Source: CAYLPJ01 sp964385465
GTDB lineage: Bacteria; Planctomycetota; Phycisphaerae; SM23-33
Direction: 5' to 3'
NCBI GenBank assembly: GCA_964385465.1
Contig: CAYLPJ010000007.1
Coordinates: 62,001 to 126,000 of the forward strand
Length of the DNA: 64,000 nt
Shown here: one piece after another, positions 34,076 through 44,152 of the stretch
How the letters are laid out: every line of letters starts with the position of its first letter
Position numbering within the stretch: the stretch's first letter is position 1
Notes under the pieces: generated by a model
Databases searched by the model: none
Seen by the model: the letters and a program-made list of their open reading frames with translations, nothing else
What the model was told of the DNA's origin: nothing
Program-made: the position numbers and the translations under genes

Positions 34076-35695
34076 TCACCGCGCGACCGGAGGAGCCGCT
34101 GCGGTGACCTCCACCGCCGTCGGGCGCATGACCCGCCCTGGGAGCACGAACAGCGCCGAGCCGTCCTCAAGGCGAACGACGTCGCGAACGGCCCGGCCCT
34201 CGCTGGAGACCGCCACCCGCCCCTGCCAGCGGCCGAGCACGCGGAACGCCGGGCGGATCAGCCCTCCGGCGGGAGGATCGATCGTGAACCGGCAGTGCCC
34301 CGCTCGCGAGCCCAGCACATAGCAGCCGCGGGACTCGTCGAAGCCGTCGCGGTCGGCGTCCCCGGCGGCGCGGGCGTCCGGGTCGGCAAGCGTGGCCCGC
34401 AACCGTCCGGGGCGGAGGTAGGCGTCGGCGATCCGTTCGGCTTCGTCGCCGGCCGGCGGTACCATGAATCGCCACCGCCCGACCTGCCCCGGGAAGTCCC
34501 GCAAGACGTTGGCCGTGTCCACGCCTCCGCCGGCCCACGCGGCCGCCCGGTCCAAGGCGAGTTCGGCCGAGGCGATCTCCGCCCCTCCGGCGTTGTTGAG
34601 GCGGACTTCCACGACGCGCCGCCCGTCGGCGTAGAAGGTGTACTCCCATCGCACCCGTCGCACGGCCATGGACGCCCATTGGCCGGCACGGGAGGGGAAG
34701 TACCACGTCGCCGCCAGACGGACGCGAACGGCGTTGTGCTCCAGCAACTCGACCTGCCCGATGCGCCTCGAGCCCATCAACTCGACGCGTTCGCCCCGTT
34801 CCGGTGGTGGCTCGCCGGGCGCGGCCAGGCGAAGCTCCATCCGCGGGTCGTTCAGCCGCCAGAGGCCGTCGTCCCCCTGCTTGAGCAGCGTGGGCCGCCG
34901 CTCGCCGGGCAGGTGAATTGCGTAGTCCAGACCGGCTTTGTGCAGCGTCACGCCCGGCGGGCTGGGGCGGAGCGTCCGGGCATTGTCGATGACCATGATG
35001 TCATCGAGATGGAACCATACCGGCCCGGCGGCGTCGGTGAAGCTCAGCCGCAGTTCGCGGACCCCCGCCAGCTCCACGCCCGGGACGTCGGCCAGGCGGC
35101 GAATATCGAACTGCACGGTGTTCCACCCCGGCCGCAGCAGCGCCCGGCCGGACTGCCATGATGCCCCGTCCGTCACAAGCCGCACCGTGGCGTCGTCCCG
35201 CAGCGCCCTGCTGTGAAGGGCCATCGACAGCACCTTGTAGCCAGTGAAGTCGTGCACGTCCTGTATGCGGAAGACCAACTCGCAACCGGCGGGGAGGGTC
35301 ACCTCGAGCGCCCCGACCCCCGTGCGGGTGACGTTGACGACGAACTCCCGCTCGGCGTCGGGCGAAGGGGGGTGAAAGTCGAACGCGGCCGCCTGCTGGA
35401 AGCCGCGGGGCCCGCCGGGTACGTCCTCGAAGTCGGCGAGCGAGGCGAACAGCCCGGTGACGGTTTCGGGGTAGGCCTTGGCCTGCTGGACGGGCAGGGG
35501 ATCGATGCGCGGGGCGCTGCCGGCGGCGCCCGGTCCCATGGGGCCACCGGTGATGGCCGGGCGTTCCGGCCGGTTGGGGTCGCGCCGGCCCATCAGCCGT
35601 GCCAGCCAATCGGGCGCATCCTGCCCGCACCCGCAGCAGGCCGTGATGCAGCATGCGGCGACGGCGACGGCCAGGATGTGCCGGTGCGCGTGCAT
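34076..35695 (-). CDS. Putative lipoprotein with beta-sandwich domains, function unknown
   Basis: The 539-residue protein starts at the ATG at 35695 with a signal peptide rich in Cys (AVAVAACCITACCGCG), consistent with lipidation. A Gly/Pro-rich spacer at about 40-70 follows. Residues about 95-215 look like a carbohydrate-binding-module-like beta sandwich (FVVNVTRTGVGALEVTL, WNTVQFDIRRLADVPGVELAGVRELRLSF, VWFHLDDIMVID). The C-terminal 300 residues are also beta-rich, with YFPSRAGQ and a short Asp-rich run DRDGFDESRG that may bind Ca2+. No active-site motif is visible. It lies 47 bases after secDF and may share its transcript. Confidence 0.78.
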   Translation of the reverse strand: MHAHRHILAVAVAACCITACCGCGQDAPDWLARLMGRRDPNRPERPAITGGPMGPGAAGSAPRIDPLPVQQAKAYPETVTGLFASLADFEDVPGGPRGFQQAAAFDFHPPSPDAEREFVVNVTRTGVGALEVTLPAGCELVFRIQDVHDFTGYKVLSMALHSRALRDDATVRLVTDGASWQSGRALLRPGWNTVQFDIRRLADVPGVELAGVRELRLSFTDAAGPVWFHLDDIMVIDNARTLRPSPPGVTLHKAGLDYAIHLPGERRPTLLKQGDDGLWRLNDPRMELRLAAPGEPPPERGERVELMGSRRIGQVELLEHNAVRVRLAATWYFPSRAGQWASMAVRRVRWEYTFYADGRRVVEVRLNNAGGAEIASAELALDRAAAWAGGGVDTANVLRDFPGQVGRWRFMVPPAGDEAERIADAYLRPGRLRATLADPDARAAGDADRDGFDESRGCYVLGSRAGHCRFTIDPPAGGLIRPAFRVLGRWQGRVAVSSEGRAVRDVVRLEDGSALFVLPGRVMRPTAVEVTAAAPPVAR

Positions 35696-35742
35696 CGTCT
35701 CGCGTTGCCGGCGCGGTCTGCGCCGGCGTTGTCGCAGCGGGG

Positions 35743-38700
35743 TCAGGCCGCGGGGGCCGCTTCGGCGGCCTTGGTCAGCACGGCCTGCTTGAAGCCAAGC
35801 AGCAACGGGCTGGCGATGGCAACCGAGGAGTACGTGCCGAAGATGATGCCCACCAGCAGGGCGTAGTTGAACGCCTTGATGCCCTGCCCGCCCCAGACGT
35901 ACATGATGAACACGACGATGAAGGTCGTGCCCGACGTAAGCAGCGTGCGGGCCAGCGTCTGATTGATCGACTTGTTGATCACCGGCACGGAGACCGTCGT
36001 CAGCTTCCCGCGGTTCTCACGGATGCGGTCGAAGACCACGATCGTGTCGTTGACCGAGTAGCCGATCACCGTCAGGATCGCCGCGACCATCGCCAGGTCG
36101 ACCTTGAACGCCTCCAGGCCCAGCGCCGCGCCGACGAACGTGTCGTACAGCCAGCCGGTCATCGCCACCAGGCCCAGCACGATCACCACGTCGTGCACCA
36201 GGCAGATTACCGCGGCCAGGCCCCACTGGATCGAGCCGAACCGCAGCCACAGGTACAGCACGATCGCTGCCCAGCTCAGCATGATCGCCACGAGCGCCCG
36301 CTGGGCCGCCAGGCCGGAAATCGCCTTGTCGAAATTCTGGGCGATCATGGCCTCTTCGCGCTCCAGGGCGTCGGCGACCAGAGCCGCCTCCCGAGCGGCC
36401 GCCTCCGACCACCGTGCCCGCGCGACCATCTCCAGGTCCACCAGCACGGCGAAGGAGGAAAACCCGCCGCCCTCGGCCGGGGCGCCGAGTCCGACAGCCC
36501 GCGACCTTCGCATGGGCACGGCGTCGGGCCCCTGGCCCTCCTGGGCTCGCACCTCGCGGATGCGCTGGCCCAGCTCGTTCTCGGTAATGGGCGGCTGAAC
36601 GTCCTCGACCACCACGGCCACGCCGCCCTCGTACTCGTCGAGCAGGGCGCGATAGGGCGAGTCGGGCATGGGCCGGATGCGCCCGGCCCCCCGAGCGTCG
36701 AGGGCCAAACCCAGGGGCGGTACCTCCTTGTTGGCCGCCGGTTTGAACGAGAGTTTCGTCCGTCGCGACAGCGCCCCGCCGAACGCGTTCCGGGCGACCT
36801 CCTGGATCAGCTCCAGGGTCGTCTCCGTGGTGGAGAGCTGGTACTGCGTCGGGGGCAGGTTCTCCAACTCATCGCCGCCCAGCGCGCCGTCGTTGTCGGC
36901 GTCGACCTTCGTCATCCACGCCTCGCTGAGGCCGGCCTCCTTGCCCTCGGCGAGGGTCACCGTCCCGTCCTCATCGGCGTCGTAGTTGTCCAGGAACCGG
37001 CCGGCCTTGTCGCTGTCCAGCAGCGTCTCGACGCGCGGCTGGCGGAGGCTTTCGTGCCCGGCCTCGCCGGCGCGATCGGTGAACATCCGCCGAACGACCT
37101 CATCGTTGGGCAGGGCCTTTTCCTCGCCGAGCAAGGCATCGTCGCGGAACTGCAGCACCGCCTGCGTGCCGGAAGAGAACTCGATGCCCAGGATGTTGCT
37201 GCCCTGCTGCCACAGCGAGGCGATCCCCAACACCAACAACAAGGCGGAGACGCACCAGAAGAGCTTCCGCTTGGCCATCCAGTTGATGGTCGGCGTACCG
37301 ATGATGCTCAGCATCTTCACCGGCGTCTTGAGGATGTTCCGCTCCAACAGCAGCAGGAAGACCCAGCGGGTGACGATCAGGGCGGTAAAGAGGCTGAACA
37401 GCACGCCCAGACCGAGTGTGACCGCGAACCCGCGGACCTCGATCGTGCCCACCCAGCCGAGGATCAGGCAGGTCAGCAGCGTGGTGATGTTCGCGTCGAA
37501 AATCGCACTGAACGCCCGCTCGTAGGCGTTCTTGACCGCCATGCGGACCGACTGGCCCTTGGCCTGCTCTTCCCGCAGCCGCTCGAAGATCAGCACGTTG
37601 GCGTCCACCGCGATGCCGATCGTCAGGATCACCCCCGCGATGCCCGGAAGGGTGAACACGGCGCTGAGCAAGCTCATCGTGCCCAGCACGAAGATGATGT
37701 TCAGCAGCAGCGCCACGTCCGCGATCGCCCCGGCCAGCAGGTAGTAGACCAGCATGAACGCCGCCACGCAGATCAGGCCGATGTACGCCGCGCGGATGCC
37801 CTTGCGGCGGTTCTCGGCCCCGAGGCTGGGCCCGAACGCCTTGACCGCCACCGGGTTGGGGTTCAGGCGCGCCGGCAGCGAGCCGGCCTCCAGCAGGCGG
37901 ATCGTCTCGTCGATCTCCTCGGCCGTGAACGTCCCCGTGATCTGCCCGCGGTCGGAGATCGCCGACTGGATCTCCGGGGCGCTGAAGACCTCGTCGTCCA
38001 GCAGGATGGCCATCGCCTTGCCCTTGTGGCTGGACGTGAGGTTGTAGAACTTCTGGGCTCCCGCCTCGTCGAACTGGAAGCCGATGGCGGGGCGGCCGAC
38101 GCTGTCGTGGTCCCGGTAGGCGTCGGTGAGGGTCCACCCCCCGACGCGCCGCTCGCGGACCATGCGGTAACCCGGTTGGTTGCTCAGCAGGGCGTACCAG
38201 CGCCCGGCGTACTGCTCGAGGACCAGCCCTGAGAGCTTCTCCCGGTCGGCCGAGCGGATGGGGAACCAGGCGAACTCCAGCCCGCGGCGCAGGACCTGCT
38301 CGGGCCCTTCTTTCTCCAGCAGGTCGACGTAGTACTGCTTCTTCTCGCGGGGGATCTGCACGCCGCGGTAGCCGGCGACGATGCGGAACTCCAGCACGCC
38401 GGCCCGGGCGATCCGCCGGCGGAGGTCCTCGGCGTCGCTGAGGCGGTGGCGGACCTCCGCCCACTCCTTGTACGCCGCGACGACGGGCTCGATGTCCTCC
38501 ACCCGGTCCGGATGGTCGGCCTTGATCTGCGCCAGGTCCTTGGCCAATTGCTCACGAAGCTGCTCGCGCTCCTCCTTCTGGAGGGCTTCGGCCTCGGCGG
38601 GCGTGCGGTAGTTGCTGAGGATCGACTCGAGCCGGCTGAACAGGACATTGGTCTCCTGCAGCGCCAGCTCGGCGGCGCGGGTCTCGGCACGGGCGTTGTC

Positions 38701-39393
38701 GTAGGCGTCGCGTGCGGCCCGGAGCTTCTCGGCGTCGCCGGTCTCGCGGGCGGCGCCCAGGGCCTTCTCGGCCTGCTGCTGGGCGTCAAACGCCTCGCCG
38801 AGGGCCTTGAGCCGCTCTGCCTGGAGGTCGGTGACGTCGTCGAGGATGTCCTTCCGCTGCTCGGGCGAGCCGTAGAGGTACCGGCGCTGCTCGGCGCGGG
38901 TAACGTTGCCCTCGACCAACTCGTCGCGGGCCTTTTCGTAGGCGCGGCGCCGCTCGCGAGTCTCTTCCTTGCCGGCCGGCATGCGGACCTCGAAGCGGTT
39001 CTGCCCGACCGGGCGCCATTCGAGGTTGGCCAGGCCCTGCGGGTCGATCCGCTCCTTGAGGATGTTGATCATGCGGTCGCTGAGGTTGCCCTCGCCCATG
39101 CCGGCGGACTTCCGCTCGATGTCCTCCTCGATCTTGGCGATCATCCGCTTGAGCCGCTCGACCTCATCGGAATTCCCGGCGGCCCGGGCGGCCTGAAGCT
39201 CCTTCTCGAGGGCAGCTTTCTGGGCCTTGTCGTTCTCGATCTCCTTCTCCGGGGTGCGGATCTCGAAGATGAGGCTGTAGCCGCCCTGGAGGTCGATCCC
39301 CTGGCGGCAACCCTCGGTGTAAAGCGACCACAGGCACACCGCCGCGAGAACGGCGACGAAGGCGAACTTCATCGGAAGATTCTTGGCGTTCAT
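35743..39393 (-). CDS. secDF: SecD-SecF fusion protein translocase subunit with EF-hand insert
   Basis: The 1216-residue fusion drives late steps of Sec-dependent export using the proton gradient. The SecD half has LQGGYSLIFEI at about 35, a long charged coiled-coil insert (about 45-110 and 150-300), then FYNLTSSHKGKAMAILLDDEV and the helix bundle with GIAVDANVLIFERLREE. The SecF half starts near residue 690 with FSSGTQAVLQF and ends with YSVNDTIVVFDRIRE. Between the first SecF helix and the periplasmic fold lie two EF-hand loops at 805-816 (DADEDGTVTLAE) and 831-842 (DADNDGALGGDE), which ordinary SecF proteins lack. The ATG at 39393 is taken as start. Confidence 0.95.
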   Translation of the reverse strand: MNAKNLPMKFAFVAVLAAVCLWSLYTEGCRQGIDLQGGYSLIFEIRTPEKEIENDKAQKAALEKELQAARAAGNSDEVERLKRMIAKIEEDIERKSAGMGEGNLSDRMINILKERIDPQGLANLEWRPVGQNRFEVRMPAGKEETRERRRAYEKARDELVEGNVTRAEQRRYLYGSPEQRKDILDDVTDLQAERLKALGEAFDAQQQAEKALGAARETGDAEKLRAARDAYDNARAETRAAELALQETNVLFSRLESILSNYRTPAEAEALQKEEREQLREQLAKDLAQIKADHPDRVEDIEPVVAAYKEWAEVRHRLSDAEDLRRRIARAGVLEFRIVAGYRGVQIPREKKQYYVDLLEKEGPEQVLRRGLEFAWFPIRSADREKLSGLVLEQYAGRWYALLSNQPGYRMVRERRVGGWTLTDAYRDHDSVGRPAIGFQFDEAGAQKFYNLTSSHKGKAMAILLDDEVFSAPEIQSAISDRGQITGTFTAEEIDETIRLLEAGSLPARLNPNPVAVKAFGPSLGAENRRKGIRAAYIGLICVAAFMLVYYLLAGAIADVALLLNIIFVLGTMSLLSAVFTLPGIAGVILTIGIAVDANVLIFERLREEQAKGQSVRMAVKNAYERAFSAIFDANITTLLTCLILGWVGTIEVRGFAVTLGLGVLFSLFTALIVTRWVFLLLLERNILKTPVKMLSIIGTPTINWMAKRKLFWCVSALLLVLGIASLWQQGSNILGIEFSSGTQAVLQFRDDALLGEEKALPNDEVVRRMFTDRAGEAGHESLRQPRVETLLDSDKAGRFLDNYDADEDGTVTLAEGKEAGLSEAWMTKVDADNDGALGGDELENLPPTQYQLSTTETTLELIQEVARNAFGGALSRRTKLSFKPAANKEVPPLGLALDARGAGRIRPMPDSPYRALLDEYEGGVAVVVEDVQPPITENELGQRIREVRAQEGQGPDAVPMRRSRAVGLGAPAEGGGFSSFAVLVDLEMVARARWSEAAAREAALVADALEREEAMIAQNFDKAISGLAAQRALVAIMLSWAAIVLYLWLRFGSIQWGLAAVICLVHDVVIVLGLVAMTGWLYDTFVGAALGLEAFKVDLAMVAAILTVIGYSVNDTIVVFDRIRENRGKLTTVSVPVINKSINQTLARTLLTSGTTFIVVFIMYVWGGQGIKAFNYALLVGIIFGTYSSVAIASPLLLGFKQAVLTKAAEAAPAA

Positions 39394-39698
39394 GTTGTTC
39401 CCAGATATCGACTTACTTCAATCGCGCCCGAGGGGTCGCTGGCCAGGCAAGGACCGCCCCCCGCCAAGGTCGGCGCAGGGACTCACGGTCCTCGGAGAAT
39501 CAGGCATTGTCCGCCCGCCCCCCGATCCGGTCAAGGGGAAAACGCACGCCACAGCGACTGCCCGCGACCGCGCGGGGCCATGGGCCTGCCAACCGACCCG
39601 GCCGGCAACCACGACCACTACCGCCACGGCCGGGCGGAGTAACGGGAGCCCTCTTCGGCGTCGCCCTCAACGGCGGGGTCCGGCGGCCCCGAACGTCT
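39394..39698. other. 305-bp gap before secDF, nothing recognised
   Basis: Several frames are open because of high GC, but none has a plausible start or domain. No yajC is present. A GC-rich hairpin is possible but not distinctive. Confidence 0.5.
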
Positions 39699-41123
39699 TC
39701 AGCGGCAGGGCCTCTGGAGGGGGGGTGTGGCGGTCCGCCGCGCCGGGGTGAGGGCCGGGTCGTCCAGGTCCAGCCGGTAGAGGACCTGGTTGTAGTCGTA
39801 GCGCGGCGTGGGGGTGGGGTCGTCGGCGAATTGTGCGGTGTAGGTGCCCTCGAACAGCAGGACGGGCGAGTCGGCGTCGGTCAGTTCCGGGTGCAGACGC
39901 GGGTTGTAGAAGGTGTAGTTCTCGTGGCTGAGCACCTTGACGGCCGGGCCCCACGGGCCGATCGGGGCGTCGGCCTCGGCATACCAGAGCTCGCCGAAGG
40001 CCGAGGGCTTGCCGAACTTCTCCATGAAGACGGTGACCCATCGCTTGCGAAAGCCGCTGAAGGCGATCGAGCCGGTGTGCGGCGTGACGGCCCGGTCGGT
40101 GCCGGCAGCGGGAATGGTCTCTTGCGGCGTCAGGTGCTCCCAGGCGTCGGGATCGCGCCAGGCCTCGAACGTCGCCCGGCAGCGGAGCGTCGGCAGCGGG
40201 TTGCCGAACAGCACCCACTTCCGCCCGTGGGCGTCGGTCCACCGCGTCGCGTGGCCATGCGGGGCCGCCGGGGGCCGGTCGGACCGATCCGACCGCGTCC
40301 ACAGCACGGTCAGCCGCTCGAACCGCTCGGCGTCGTCGCCCCAGACGCACAGGCCCTTCTCGCGTTCGGTCAGGGGCGGGGTGATCTTGACGTACGTAGC
40401 CAGGAGTCGCGGCCTGCCCTCGGCGGCCGGCAGGCTGACCACACCACTGAGCCACGTCGGCCCCTCGCCCGGCATCTTGGCGACGGCCCGCGCTCGGCCG
40501 TCGTCGCCGGTGAAGATGTCGTACGCGATCCGCACCGGCGGGCGGGACCTGGCCAGCGGGGCCGGGGGCGTCCATGCCGCCGTCGAGTGGAATACGCCCA
40601 GGGGATAGCGGGCCAGCGTCGTGTCGCCCCACAGCCAGAACAGCCGCCCGCGATGGTTGGCCAACTGCACGCTGTCGCAGCCGAGGACACCGCCCGGCGC
40701 GGCCGGGCCGGGCACGTCGTGGCCGAGCTTCCGGCTTTCGGCAAACAGCCCCCCGCCGGTGAGCCTTCCGAGGCGCCGGGCGATGGATGCACGCCTGACG
40801 CGGACCTCGAGCTTGCCCCCGGGCCGGGGCGTCAGCCGCACGCCGCGCTGGCCGAACCCATCCTTTCGCACCCCGTAGCCGTGCCCGCGAACGTGGAAGA
40901 ACGTCTCGGTGCCCATCAGCTCCGGCAGGTCGAAGGCGATGCGTCCGGCGTTGTCGGTGACGAAGCGGCAGCGGTGAGTGGTGCGAAGCTCGACGAGGGG
41001 CACGGGCCAGGCGCCGTCGCGGTCGACGACGCGAATCTCGCACGGGCGGACGGGTTCGCCGGCGGCCGCGAGTGCCCCGACGCCCGCCAGCACCCCCGCC
41101 GCGATGCGCGCGAGTGCGTTCAT
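39699..41123 (-). CDS. Exported beta-propeller protein, glycoside-hydrolase-like
   Basis: The 474-residue protein has a signal peptide (MNALARIAAGVLAGVGALAAAG) and an N-terminal beta domain of about 100 residues. Then come propeller-type strands with GRLFWLWGDTTLARYPLG and HENYTFYNPRLHPEL, reminiscent of five-bladed propellers (GH43-like/DUF4185). No acidic catalytic trio can be assigned safely. It is the last gene of a run after purH (31-base gap). It may bind or cut a polysaccharide at the surface, but this is inference. Confidence 0.78.
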   Translation of the reverse strand: MNALARIAAGVLAGVGALAAAGEPVRPCEIRVVDRDGAWPVPLVELRTTHRCRFVTDNAGRIAFDLPELMGTETFFHVRGHGYGVRKDGFGQRGVRLTPRPGGKLEVRVRRASIARRLGRLTGGGLFAESRKLGHDVPGPAAPGGVLGCDSVQLANHRGRLFWLWGDTTLARYPLGVFHSTAAWTPPAPLARSRPPVRIAYDIFTGDDGRARAVAKMPGEGPTWLSGVVSLPAAEGRPRLLATYVKITPPLTEREKGLCVWGDDAERFERLTVLWTRSDRSDRPPAAPHGHATRWTDAHGRKWVLFGNPLPTLRCRATFEAWRDPDAWEHLTPQETIPAAGTDRAVTPHTGSIAFSGFRKRWVTVFMEKFGKPSAFGELWYAEADAPIGPWGPAVKVLSHENYTFYNPRLHPELTDADSPVLLFEGTYTAQFADDPTPTPRYDYNQVLYRLDLDDPALTPARRTATPPLQRPCR

Positions 41124-41154
41124 GGCGTCGCTCCCGTGCGGGCCGGCCGGGTCG

Positions 41155-42780
41155 TCAGTGGTTGAAGTGGCGCGTGCCCGTGAAGACCATCGCCATGCCC
41201 AGTTCGTCGGCGCGGGCGATGACGTCGTCGTCCTTCTTGGCGCCTCCGGGCTGGATGACGGCGGTGACGCCGACCTCGGCGGCCTGGTCGAGGCTGTCGG
41301 GGAAGGGGAAGAAGGCGTCGGAGGCGATGGCGCATCCCTTGGTGTCCACCACGTCGCCCCCGCCGTAGCCGCGGGCGATCTCGGCGGCCAGTCTCGCGGA
41401 GGTCACGCGGGACATCTGCCCTGCGCCGGCGCCAAGCAGGGCCTTGTCCTTGGCCAGCACGATCGCGTTGGACTTGACGTGCTTGCAGATCAGCCAGCCG
41501 AAGCGCAGGTCCGCCATCTCGCGGTCGTCGGGGCGACGCTTCGTGACCACGTTCCAGTCGCCCTCGTTGAGCCCGACGAGGTCTCGGTCCTGGACGATCA
41601 GCCCGCCGACGATGTACTTGAAGTACCGTCGCGCGTTGCGGGCGCCCGTCAGCGGCGGCAGCTCGAGGATGCGGACGTTCGGGCCCCAGCCCTTGCGGGC
41701 GCGGATGATGTCGACGGCCCCGTCCTGGTAACCGGGAGCGGCGACGATCTCCGCGAAGAACCCTCCGGCGCCGGCGGCCTTGCCCCAGCGCTGGAACGTC
41801 TCGGTGATGGCAGTGGCGAGCTCTTCGGTGACGGGGCGGTTGACGGCGATGATCCCGCCCATGCAGGCGTTGACGTCGCCGAAGTACGCCTTGCGGTAGG
41901 CCTCGACGAGGTCGTCGTCGCTGGCGCAGCCGGCGGGGTTGGCGTGCTTGATGATCGCGACGGTGGGCTCGTCGAACTCCTTGACCAGCTCGACGGCGCC
42001 GTTGGCGTCGAAGTAGTTGTTGTAGGATATCTCCTTGCCCCCGAGCAGCTCGGCGTTGGCGACCGACGGCTCGGACTGATCGCCGTCGGCATAGAACGCC
42101 CCCGCCTGGTGGGGGTTCTCGCCGTAACGCAGCTCGCGGACCTTCGTGTACGACATGCCCAGACGCTCGGGGAACTTCACGCCCTGCTCGCCGGCGAGGT
42201 AGTCCGCGATGGCCGCGTCGTAGCTCATCGTCAGCGCGAACGCCTCCCGCGCCAACCGCTGCCGCAGCTCGAAGCCCACCGCGCCATCGCCTGCACGCAT
42301 CGCCTCCAGCACGTCGCCGTACTGCTCGACGCTCGTGACCACGGTGACAAAACGGTGGTTCTTCGCGGCCGCCCGAACCAGCGTCGGCCCGCCGATATCG
42401 ATCATCTCGACGGCGTCGGCAAGTGTGCAGCCTTCCTTGGCGACCGCCTGCTCGAAGGGATACAGCGAGACGCAGACGAGATCGACCGGCTCGAGGCCGT
42501 ACTGGTCGATGTCCCTCTGGTGGCTCTCGTCGTCGCGGACGGCGAGGATGCTGCCGTGGACCTTGGGGTGGAGGGTCACGACGCGGTGGCCGAGCATCTC
42601 GGGAAAGCCGGTCCACTCCTGGACGTAGCGAACCTTGATCCCGGCGGCTTCGATCGCGCGGGCGGTGCCGCCGGAGGAGATGATCTCGACGCCCATTCCA
42701 TCGAGCTCGCGGGCGAAATCCTCGATGCCGGTCTTGTCGTACACGCTGATCAGCGCGCGACGGATGGCGGTCTTCTCCAT
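41155..42780 (-). CDS. purH: Bifunctional AICAR transformylase / IMP cyclohydrolase
   Basis: The 541-residue cytoplasmic enzyme catalyses the last two steps of IMP synthesis. The N-terminal IMP-cyclohydrolase (MGS-like) domain has ALISVYDKTGIEDFA, SSGGTA and VVTLHPKVHGSIL. The C-terminal transformylase domain has LRYGENPHQAGAF, the catalytic KHANPAGCA and SDAFFPFPDS. The ATG at 42780 follows GGAAAGG. It lies between two exported proteins of unrelated appearance, 62 bases after the propeller lipoprotein, so co-transcription is likely but probably not functional. Confidence 0.97.
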   Translation of the reverse strand: MEKTAIRRALISVYDKTGIEDFARELDGMGVEIISSGGTARAIEAAGIKVRYVQEWTGFPEMLGHRVVTLHPKVHGSILAVRDDESHQRDIDQYGLEPVDLVCVSLYPFEQAVAKEGCTLADAVEMIDIGGPTLVRAAAKNHRFVTVVTSVEQYGDVLEAMRAGDGAVGFELRQRLAREAFALTMSYDAAIADYLAGEQGVKFPERLGMSYTKVRELRYGENPHQAGAFYADGDQSEPSVANAELLGGKEISYNNYFDANGAVELVKEFDEPTVAIIKHANPAGCASDDDLVEAYRKAYFGDVNACMGGIIAVNRPVTEELATAITETFQRWGKAAGAGGFFAEIVAAPGYQDGAVDIIRARKGWGPNVRILELPPLTGARNARRYFKYIVGGLIVQDRDLVGLNEGDWNVVTKRRPDDREMADLRFGWLICKHVKSNAIVLAKDKALLGAGAGQMSRVTSARLAAEIARGYGGGDVVDTKGCAIASDAFFPFPDSLDQAAEVGVTAVIQPGGAKKDDDVIARADELGMAMVFTGTRHFNH

Positions 42781-42842
42781 GACGTGCCTTTCCATCTGAA
42801 TAGGTCTGGGGTGCCCGTCAGGCAAGGCGGGGCGATCCCGGG

Positions 42843-44105
42843 CTACTTCGAAGCCTCCCGCAGCATCTTCTCGGTCAGCCTGCCGGAACCGGCGGGTCGG
42901 ATGCATTGCAGCCGGCCCTTGCTGCCGGCGACATAGATCGCCGGGGCGGCGGTGTTCTTGGCGACGATGTCCACGCCGGTCAGCGGCACGGAGGCCCGAA
43001 CGGTGCCGAGGATTTCGTCGACGACCAGCAGGTTGTGGGCGTCGTCGACGATGTAGGCCAGGGGCACGTCGCCGTCGCGAATGGACGCGACGACCACGCG
43101 AGCCTCGGGCATATGCCAGCGCTGCTTCCCGTTGGCCGGGTCGATCGCGTAGAAGGTGTCGTCCTCGGCGTACTGGAAGACCGTGTTCTCGGAAACCTGC
43201 ACGGGGTCCTTCAGCGCGCCCTTGCAGGTGAACCACCAGGTGGGCTCCCCGCCGGTGAGGCTGAAGCGGTACACACGGCGGTTGACGCAGGGGATGAACG
43301 CACCGCGGTCGTCGACGTGGAAGCCCGTGGTGACCGGCCCGGCCAGGGCGGGCCACTCGGGGATGCCCTCGGGGGGCCAGACCTGCGAGAAGACCGGCCC
43401 GGCCTTGAGGACGTAGAACTCCCCGTCCTCCCCGGCGACGAACACGCGCGGCGAGCCGCCGGGGCTGTGTGTCTCGGGCGCGGCGCTGAGGATGTCCTGG
43501 GTCCGCAGGATCCAGGAGATGACGTTCGTGTTGAGGCGGAAGGCGTAGCAGCGCCCGCTGACGGCCCCGACGTAGAACCACTTGCTGTCGCAGGCCCCGC
43601 CGGTGTTGGCGGTCAGGGAGTCCGGCGGCCGCTGGAAGTCTATGTGTCTCAGCGTCCGCCCGGTGTCGCGGTCGAGCACCATCGCGTAGGCGGGGGTATT
43701 GACGATGACGACATCGTGGGTCGGCAGCGCCTCCGGCGCCGGCGGCGCGGTGATCTTGCGTACGTCCGGCGTGTTGGGGCTCATCGGCACGCCGTTGCCG
43801 TGGCAGGGCGGGAAGATCTCCTGGCCGGGGCGGGCGACCTTGCGGGACCACAGCCGCACTCCCCGAGCGGCGTCGACGGCCAGCATGTACTCGGTATCCG
43901 TCAGGCAGTAGAGCATCTCATCGAGCAGGTACAGCCGCTCGATCCGCTCGCCGTCCTGGAGCTCGAGATCGAGCTGCCAGTAGCTCTTCAACCCGGCCTT
44001 GTCCAGGACGTTGTCGTCGGTCATGCTGACCGGCTGCTGCTGTCCGCACCCGGCCGCCGTCGCGGCGATCACAACGGCCGCCGCCAGTTTCACCACACCG
44101 CGCAT
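42843..44105 (-). CDS. PQQ-type beta-propeller lipoprotein
   Basis: The ATG at 44105 with AAGGAGC gives 420 residues; an upstream in-frame ATG is less likely. The signal peptide ends in a lipobox (TAAGC, with GQQQP after it). The rest is a propeller of BamB/PQQ-like strands: LAVDAARGVRLWSRKVA, FYAIDPANGKQRWHMPE, YIVDDAHNLLVVDEILGTV. The PQQ-binding residues of dehydrogenases are not visible, so it is probably a structural or outer-membrane assembly protein. It lies 47 bases after the small conserved gene and upstream of purH. Confidence 0.85.
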   Translation of the reverse strand: MRGVVKLAAAVVIAATAAGCGQQQPVSMTDDNVLDKAGLKSYWQLDLELQDGERIERLYLLDEMLYCLTDTEYMLAVDAARGVRLWSRKVARPGQEIFPPCHGNGVPMSPNTPDVRKITAPPAPEALPTHDVVIVNTPAYAMVLDRDTGRTLRHIDFQRPPDSLTANTGGACDSKWFYVGAVSGRCYAFRLNTNVISWILRTQDILSAAPETHSPGGSPRVFVAGEDGEFYVLKAGPVFSQVWPPEGIPEWPALAGPVTTGFHVDDRGAFIPCVNRRVYRFSLTGGEPTWWFTCKGALKDPVQVSENTVFQYAEDDTFYAIDPANGKQRWHMPEARVVVASIRDGDVPLAYIVDDAHNLLVVDEILGTVRASVPLTGVDIVAKNTAAPAIYVAGSKGRLQCIRPAGSGRLTEKMLREASK

Positions 44106-44152
44106 GCGCTGCTCCTTGCCAGTTCCCGCCTTGTCGCCGTGCCGCGACGGCG

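Noticed and set aside
35653..38232. Plus-strand open frame of 859 codons
   Set aside because: It is antisense to secDF and reads as low-complexity Arg/His/Gln text typical of high-GC shadows.
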